A stretch of 27,812 bases of DNA from NCBI GenBank assembly GCA_041550515.1, contig JBFEOQ010000017.1, positions 1 through 27,812 on the forward strand, read 5' to 3'. The notes beneath the pieces were generated by a model, which did not search any database, was not told the origin of the DNA, and saw only the letters and a program-made list of their open reading frames with translations. Positions within the stretch are counted from its first letter, which is position 1. Every line of letters begins with the position of its first letter. Shown here piece by piece: positions 23,915-27,812 of the stretch. The translations under genes were made by a program, and so were the position numbers. The stretch is from PFL35 sp041550515. GTDB lineage: Archaea > Thermoplasmatota > E2 > DHVEG-1.

Positions 23915-24502
23915 ATGGTTAAAAGTATGTACGAATATATCGCAGATCAATGGAAAAAACCAGTTATTTCCTATCAATCACCACAACAACAAAGACTTAT
24001 ACAGTGGAGAAAAGAAGAAAACTTTTCAAGAATCGATAAACCAACAAGAATCGATAGAGCAAGAAACCTTGGATACAAAGCAAAACAAGGTTATATCGTT
24101 GTCCGTGCTCATGTAAGACGTGGTGGACTTCGCAAACCTACAATTAGAAAAGGTCGAAAACCTTCTGCAAAAGGTATTAAGAAAATAACAATGGGTAAAA
24201 ATACACAGAGGATTGCAGAAGAAAGGACAGCAAAACACTATCCAAATATGGAAGTTTTAAATAGTTACTGGGTTGGAGATGATGGTAAAAATTATTTTTA
24301 TGAAGTAATACTTGTGGATCCAGTGCATCCATCAATTATAAAAGATCCAAAAATAAATTGGATTAGCGATATTTCACATAAAAGAAGAGTATTTCGTGGA
24401 AGAACAAGTGCTGGACAAAGAGGCAGGGGACTACATAAAAAAGGTCGAGGCACTGAAAAGATAAGACCTAGTATAAGAGCCCATCAATATAAAGGAAAAT
24501 AA
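23915..24502 (+). CDS. rpl15e: 50S ribosomal protein L15e
   Basis: A 195-residue protein, the normal length for archaeal L15e. It has the family start M-Y-E-Y-I-A-D-Q-W-K-K-P, the basic block R-A-R-N-L-G-Y-K-A-K-Q-G, V-R-A-H-V-R-R-G-G-L-R-K-P, and the Gly/Arg-rich tail ending H-Q-Y-K-G-K. L15e is found only in archaea and eukaryotes. SD AAGGTG lies about 9 nt before the ATG. The gene is divergent from the paaK operon, with separate TATA-like boxes in the 137-nt gap. Confidence 0.97.
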   Translation: MVKSMYEYIADQWKKPVISYQSPQQQRLIQWRKEENFSRIDKPTRIDRARNLGYKAKQGYIVVRAHVRRGGLRKPTIRKGRKPSAKGIKKITMGKNTQRIAEERTAKHYPNMEVLNSYWVGDDGKNYFYEVILVDPVHPSIIKDPKINWISDISHKRRVFRGRTSAGQRGRGLHKKGRGTEKIRPSIRAHQYKGK

Positions 24503-24509
24503 ATTCTTT

Positions 24510-24917
24510 TTATCTTACAACCATCACAGGTTTTGCAGCATATTGAACTACTTTATTTGCAACGCTACCTATTAAATATTGACTTAGTTCACTTTGTCCT
24601 TTATAACCGAGAACAATCAAATCTACTTTAAGTCGATTTGCAACGTCGATAATCACTGAGGCTGGATCACCTTCTTCAACCATTCCTTTGATATCAAAGT
24701 CATGTTTACTATGATCTAATATTGCTTGGTCGATTAAATTCTTAGCTTTTCCTTTCAAATAGTTATATGTATTAGTATCAACAAATGATTTATCCCCTTG
24801 ACTTGGAACAACAGCAAGAAGTATCATCTCGTCATTTTCTACTAAAAGCATCATTGCTCGATTTAGAGCTTTTTTAGATCCTTCACTACCATCAAAACCA
24901 ATAAGTATTTTATTCAT
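24510..24917 (-). CDS. Universal stress protein (UspA family)
   Basis: A 135-residue Usp protein with the strand-1 motif I-L-I-G-F-D-G-S-E-G-S, D-L-I-V-L-G-Y-K-G and the ATP-binding G-x2-G-x9-G-S pattern (G-Y-K-G ... I-G-S-V), so it is of the ATP-binding type. I use ATG 24917 because the family begins at K-I-L-I; an upstream in-frame ATG at 24953 would add 12 charged residues and overlap the end of cysS by 16 nt, which translational coupling could allow. It is convergent with L15e, with 7 nt between the stops. Confidence 0.9.
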   Translation of the reverse strand: MNKILIGFDGSEGSKKALNRAMMLLVENDEMILLAVVPSQGDKSFVDTNTYNYLKGKAKNLIDQAILDHSKHDFDIKGMVEEGDPASVIIDVANRLKVDLIVLGYKGQSELSQYLIGSVANKVVQYAAKPVMVVR

Positions 24918-24937
24918 AACATAGAATTTTTTTTCTT

Positions 24938-26422
24938 TTATTTTTTTCTCCATACAGGTCCATCAGCTGTATCCTGAATCTCAAAGCCAAGATTATCAAG
25001 ATTATTCCTAATATTATCAGCAGAATCCCAATCTTTTTTCTTTCTAGCTTTCTCTCTTGCTTCAAGAAGTAAATTTATGATATCTTCAATATTTTTTTCT
25101 TTAGCATCTTTAATGTACAAACTTGCAAATTTTTTTAATTGTATTAAAACATCTTTATCTATTTCTCCAGAATCCTCTTTTTCTTCCTGAAATAAAGTTA
25201 AAATTTTTCCAAGTATAATTAATGTATCAAGTGCATTTTTAGAAATAGTAGAACTAGGATTTTTTACTTTTTCAAAAAATCTATTACAGATATTTACAAA
25301 ATCAAAGATACTACTTACTGCCTCGGGTGTATTAAAATCATCATCCATTGCAGATTCAAATTTAGATTTAAAATCAGATATCTTCTCATCAAACTCATTG
25401 TTAATATCATCAGAATTATTTATTTTTTTGGCAATACACTCCTCAAGTTTTTCTTTAACACGATAAATCCTATCAATACCTTTTTTTGAATTCTCTAGTG
25501 CTTTTTCAGAAAAATCAGGCGGACTACGATAATGAGCTTGTGCAAAAAAGAAACGAACCACTTCAGGTTTCCAATGACTAAGCAGATCCTTAACATTAAC
25601 AATATTGCCTATGCTTTTACTCATTTTTTCCCCATTAACAGTTAACAATCCAATATGCATCCAATATCTCGCAAAATCTTTACCTGTAGCAGCCTCTGCT
25701 TGTGCTATCTCATTTTCATGATGAGGAAAACGAAGATCCATACCACCTCCATGAATATCAAAAGGAAGACCTAAAAACTTACTGCTCATAGCACTACATT
25801 CAATATGCCAACCTGGTCGACCCTTCCCCCAGGGACTATCCCAACTTGGTTCATCAGGTTTTGAAGATTTCCATAGGGCAAAATCAAATGGATTATGTTT
25901 TTTATCATCTGGATTTATACGAACCCCATACATAAGATCTTTAATTTTTTGCCCTGAAAGCTTACCATAATCTGCAAATTTTTCAACACTAAAATAAACA
26001 TCACCTTCAGATACATAACCATAACCATTTTTTATTATCTTCTCGGTTAGTTTTATCATATCATCGATAGTTTCAGAGGCTTTTGGATATATATCTGCTC
26101 GACGAATTCCTAAATGATCAAGATCATTTAAACATTTAACTGTAAACTTTTTAGAATATTCTAAAGGATCTACTCCTTCACGATTTGCAGCAGCAATAAT
26201 TTTATCATCAACATCAGTAATATTTTGAACATAAGTAACATTAAAACCTTTATATTCAAAATAACGACGAATAATATCAAAAGCAAAATAAGTACGAGCA
26301 TGACCAATATGTGCATCAGAATAAACAGTCATACCACATACATACATCTTAATTTTTTCTTTTTCTACAGATCTAAAATCTTCTTTTTTCCTTGTTAGAC
26401 TATTATAAATTTTTAGTGTCAT
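24938..26422 (-). CDS. cysS: Cysteinyl-tRNA synthetase
   Basis: A 494-residue class I aminoacyl-tRNA synthetase. Signature motifs: M-Y-V-C-G-M-T-V-Y with the first Zn ligand, H-I-G-H, W-H-I-E-C-S-A-M-S and the H-G-G-G-M-D-L-R-F-P-H-H-E-N-E Zn/Cys site, and K-M-S-K-S. The DALR and C-terminal anticodon-binding regions are complete, closing with G-P-V-W-R. I start at ATG 26422 (M-T-L-K-I-Y-N) with GAGG 6 nt upstream; the frame could reach a TTG at 26434, which would overlap the SD. The UspA gene follows immediately. Confidence 0.97.
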   Translation of the reverse strand: MTLKIYNSLTRKKEDFRSVEKEKIKMYVCGMTVYSDAHIGHARTYFAFDIIRRYFEYKGFNVTYVQNITDVDDKIIAAANREGVDPLEYSKKFTVKCLNDLDHLGIRRADIYPKASETIDDMIKLTEKIIKNGYGYVSEGDVYFSVEKFADYGKLSGQKIKDLMYGVRINPDDKKHNPFDFALWKSSKPDEPSWDSPWGKGRPGWHIECSAMSSKFLGLPFDIHGGGMDLRFPHHENEIAQAEAATGKDFARYWMHIGLLTVNGEKMSKSIGNIVNVKDLLSHWKPEVVRFFFAQAHYRSPPDFSEKALENSKKGIDRIYRVKEKLEECIAKKINNSDDINNEFDEKISDFKSKFESAMDDDFNTPEAVSSIFDFVNICNRFFEKVKNPSSTISKNALDTLIILGKILTLFQEEKEDSGEIDKDVLIQLKKFASLYIKDAKEKNIEDIINLLLEAREKARKKKDWDSADNIRNNLDNLGFEIQDTADGPVWRKK

Positions 26423-26554
26423 GATCATCCTCAATTGTATAATGGCTAATATGGAGAAAAATATATACTTTACTAATAGTTATTTTTCCAAATAATTTAT
26501 AAATATATTTTATATACCGTGAAAACAAGGATATCTCTTTGGAGGCTAAAATTT

Positions 26555-27667
26555 ATGAAAACTACTTTTAGTATTATAAAAGCTGATGTTGGAGGATGGC
26601 CAGGACATGCATTAGTCCATCCCGATTTAAAGGAAATTGCTCGAAAAAAACTGACAAATGCTAGAAGAGATAAAATAATTATAGATTTTTATATTGCACA
26701 TGCTGGTGATGACTTAGAATTAATAATGACACATGATAGAGGTGTTGATGCAAAAGAAGTACATAGTTTAGCATGGGATACATTTTGTGAGGCTACTGAA
26801 AAAGCACGAGATCTAGGTCTTTATGGCGCCGGACAAGATCTTCTTTGTGATGCATTCTCAGGAAATGTAAAAGGTATGGGTCCAGGTATTGCAGAAATGG
26901 AATATACACCCAGAAAAAGTGAACCTGTAGTTGCTTTTATGATGGATAAAACAGAACCAGGAGCTTTTAACCTTCCTTTTTATAAAATGTTTGCAGATCC
27001 TTTTAATACAGCTGGATTAATTATAGATCCTTCATGTCATGATGGTTTCATGTTTGAGGTATGGGATATACATGAACATAAAAATGTGATACTTAAATCG
27101 CCTGAGGAAATGTATGATCTTCTTGCACTCATTGGTGCAAAAAGTCGTTTTGTAATAAAACATGTATTCCCAAAACCTAGCTCAAAATTACCATCAAATG
27201 AACCAGTAGGTGTTGTTTCTACAGAAAAACTCTACCAAATAGCAGGAGAATATGTTGGTAAAGATGATCCCGTTGCAGCAGTAAGATGCCAATCCGGACT
27301 TCCAGCACTTGGTGAATCATTAGAAGCATTTTCACTTGGACATTTAGTTTCAGGTTGGATGAGAGGGAGTCATAATGGACCACTTATGCCAGTTGGTATA
27401 AAAGATGCAGCATGCACTCGCTTTGATGGACCACCAAGAGTTGTAGCTCTTGGTTTTCAAGTCAAAAATGGACTTTTGACTAAACCTGTTGATTTATTTG
27501 ATGATCCAGCCTTTGATATTACTCGTAGAAGAACAATGGAAATAATGGATTACATGCGTCGCCATGGACCTTTTGAACCACATAGACTTCCGATGGAAGA
27601 TATGGAATATACAACACTTCCAAAAGTTATGAAAAAGTTTGAAAAAAGATTCAAATCAATAAAGTAA
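26555..27667 (+). CDS. Bifunctional fructose-1,6-bisphosphate aldolase/phosphatase
   Basis: A 370-residue archaeal-type (class V FBPase) enzyme that condenses triose phosphates to fructose-1,6-bisphosphate and dephosphorylates it to fructose 6-phosphate, making gluconeogenesis unidirectional. The N-terminus (S-I-I-K-A-D-V-G-G-W-P-G-H), H-D-R-G-V-D, the G-A-G-Q-D-L-L-C-D-A-F-S-G-N region, S-R-F-V-I-K-H-V-F-P-K and the C-terminal M-E-Y-T-T-L-P are all present and full length. I start at ATG 26555, 9 nt after GGAGG, not at the GTG at 26519. The promoter is shared with the divergent cysS gap. Confidence 0.95.
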   Translation: MKTTFSIIKADVGGWPGHALVHPDLKEIARKKLTNARRDKIIIDFYIAHAGDDLELIMTHDRGVDAKEVHSLAWDTFCEATEKARDLGLYGAGQDLLCDAFSGNVKGMGPGIAEMEYTPRKSEPVVAFMMDKTEPGAFNLPFYKMFADPFNTAGLIIDPSCHDGFMFEVWDIHEHKNVILKSPEEMYDLLALIGAKSRFVIKHVFPKPSSKLPSNEPVGVVSTEKLYQIAGEYVGKDDPVAAVRCQSGLPALGESLEAFSLGHLVSGWMRGSHNGPLMPVGIKDAACTRFDGPPRVVALGFQVKNGLLTKPVDLFDDPAFDITRRRTMEIMDYMRRHGPFEPHRLPMEDMEYTTLPKVMKKFEKRFKSIK

Positions 27668-27687
27668 ACTTTTTTTTCTTCCTTTAC

Positions 27688-27699
27688 TTTTATATATTA
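27688..27699 (+). promoter_or_regulatory. TATA-like box before the S15 gene
   Basis: CTTTTATATATT lies 49-60 nt before the S15 start codon. A second TTTATATAT is centred near 27725. Confidence 0.4.
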
Positions 27700-27747
27700 A
27701 AACCTTATTCTGGTCTTACTTTATATATTTTCAAGGAGTAAAAAGAT

Positions 27748-27812
27748 ATGGCTCGTATGCATGCAAGAAGAAAAGGTAAATCTGGTTCAACTAGACCAAT
27801 CGATCGTAAAGA
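27748..27812 (+). CDS. rps15: 30S ribosomal protein S15 (S13e type), 5' end only
   Basis: The window ends 65 nt into this gene. The 21 visible residues (M-A-R-M-H-A-R-R-K-G-K-S-G-S-T-R-P) are the characteristic archaeal/eukaryotic S15P/S13e N-terminus, an extension absent from bacterial S15. SD AAGGAGT is at 27733-27739. The rest lies outside the window. Confidence 0.9.
   Translation, partial: MARMHARRKGKSGSTRPIDRK

Overview
The window is AT-rich archaeal chromosome. Archaeal signature genes are ribosomal protein L15e, the start of an S15P/S13e-type ribosomal protein with the eukaryote/archaea-style N-terminus, the archaeal bifunctional fructose-1,6-bisphosphate aldolase/phosphatase, and a TraB-family protein. 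Many genes have TATA-like boxes 25-30 nt before the likely transcript start, some with almost no leader and others with good Shine-Dalgarno (SD) sequences. The set of secreted proteins (gingipain-like C25 cysteine peptidases, a PKD-like domain, NosD-type beta-helix proteins with a C-terminal D-W-I-G signature, small signal-peptide proteins) suggests an uncultivated, protein-degrading Thermoplasmatota-type sediment archaeon of the Marine Benthic Group D kind. That assignment is inference from gene content.

Layout. 1-2.6 kb: four small secreted or membrane proteins, including a short NosD-like beta-helix protein. 2.6-5.3 kb: a 59-aa conserved-looking small protein, then a tight operon read leftwards (TetR regulator, SRPBCC lipid-binding-like protein, alpha/beta hydrolase) behind a perfect 17-bp palindromic operator; the TetR gene appears to start at ATT. 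5.4-7.7 kb: a TspO/MBR-like membrane protein, a gene-poor stretch with one orphan ORF, and a methyltransferase. 7.7-8.3 kb: a Cys/His-rich PadR regulator and a 55-aa Cys/His-rich small protein, divergent around three copies of a TATCG-N6-CGATA operator. 8.4-12.2 kb: two C25 peptidases. 12.4-14.1 kb: a tandem pair of DUF2238-like membrane proteins and a small secreted protein. 14.2-15.7 kb: a large secreted NosD-like protein whose signal peptide is recovered only if translation starts at ATA or ATC.

15.9-18.5 kb: a fusion of a cyclic-nucleotide-binding domain to a D-2-hydroxyacid dehydrogenase, a PhzF-family protein, and a TIGR04076-like small protein. 18.6-23.8 kb: a ferredoxin-like multi-cysteine protein, tRNA-Arg(CCU), and a leftward operon of phenylacetate-CoA ligase, an ADP-forming acyl-CoA synthetase beta subunit, a bacterial-type S-adenosylhomocysteine hydrolase and a TraB protein. 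23.9-27.8 kb: housekeeping genes (L15e, UspA, cysteinyl-tRNA synthetase, FBP aldolase/phosphatase, start of S15).

Taken together the genes suggest extracellular protein breakdown (C25 peptidases), CoA-ester handling that would suit aromatic amino-acid fermentation products (PaaK-like ligase plus ACD beta), and gluconeogenesis. The most unusual items are the cNMP-domain/D-LDH fusion, the PadR/small-protein regulatory pair with helically phased operators, and two independent genes that need AUU or AUA/AUC initiation. I saw no insertion sequence, CRISPR array, rRNA or integrase.
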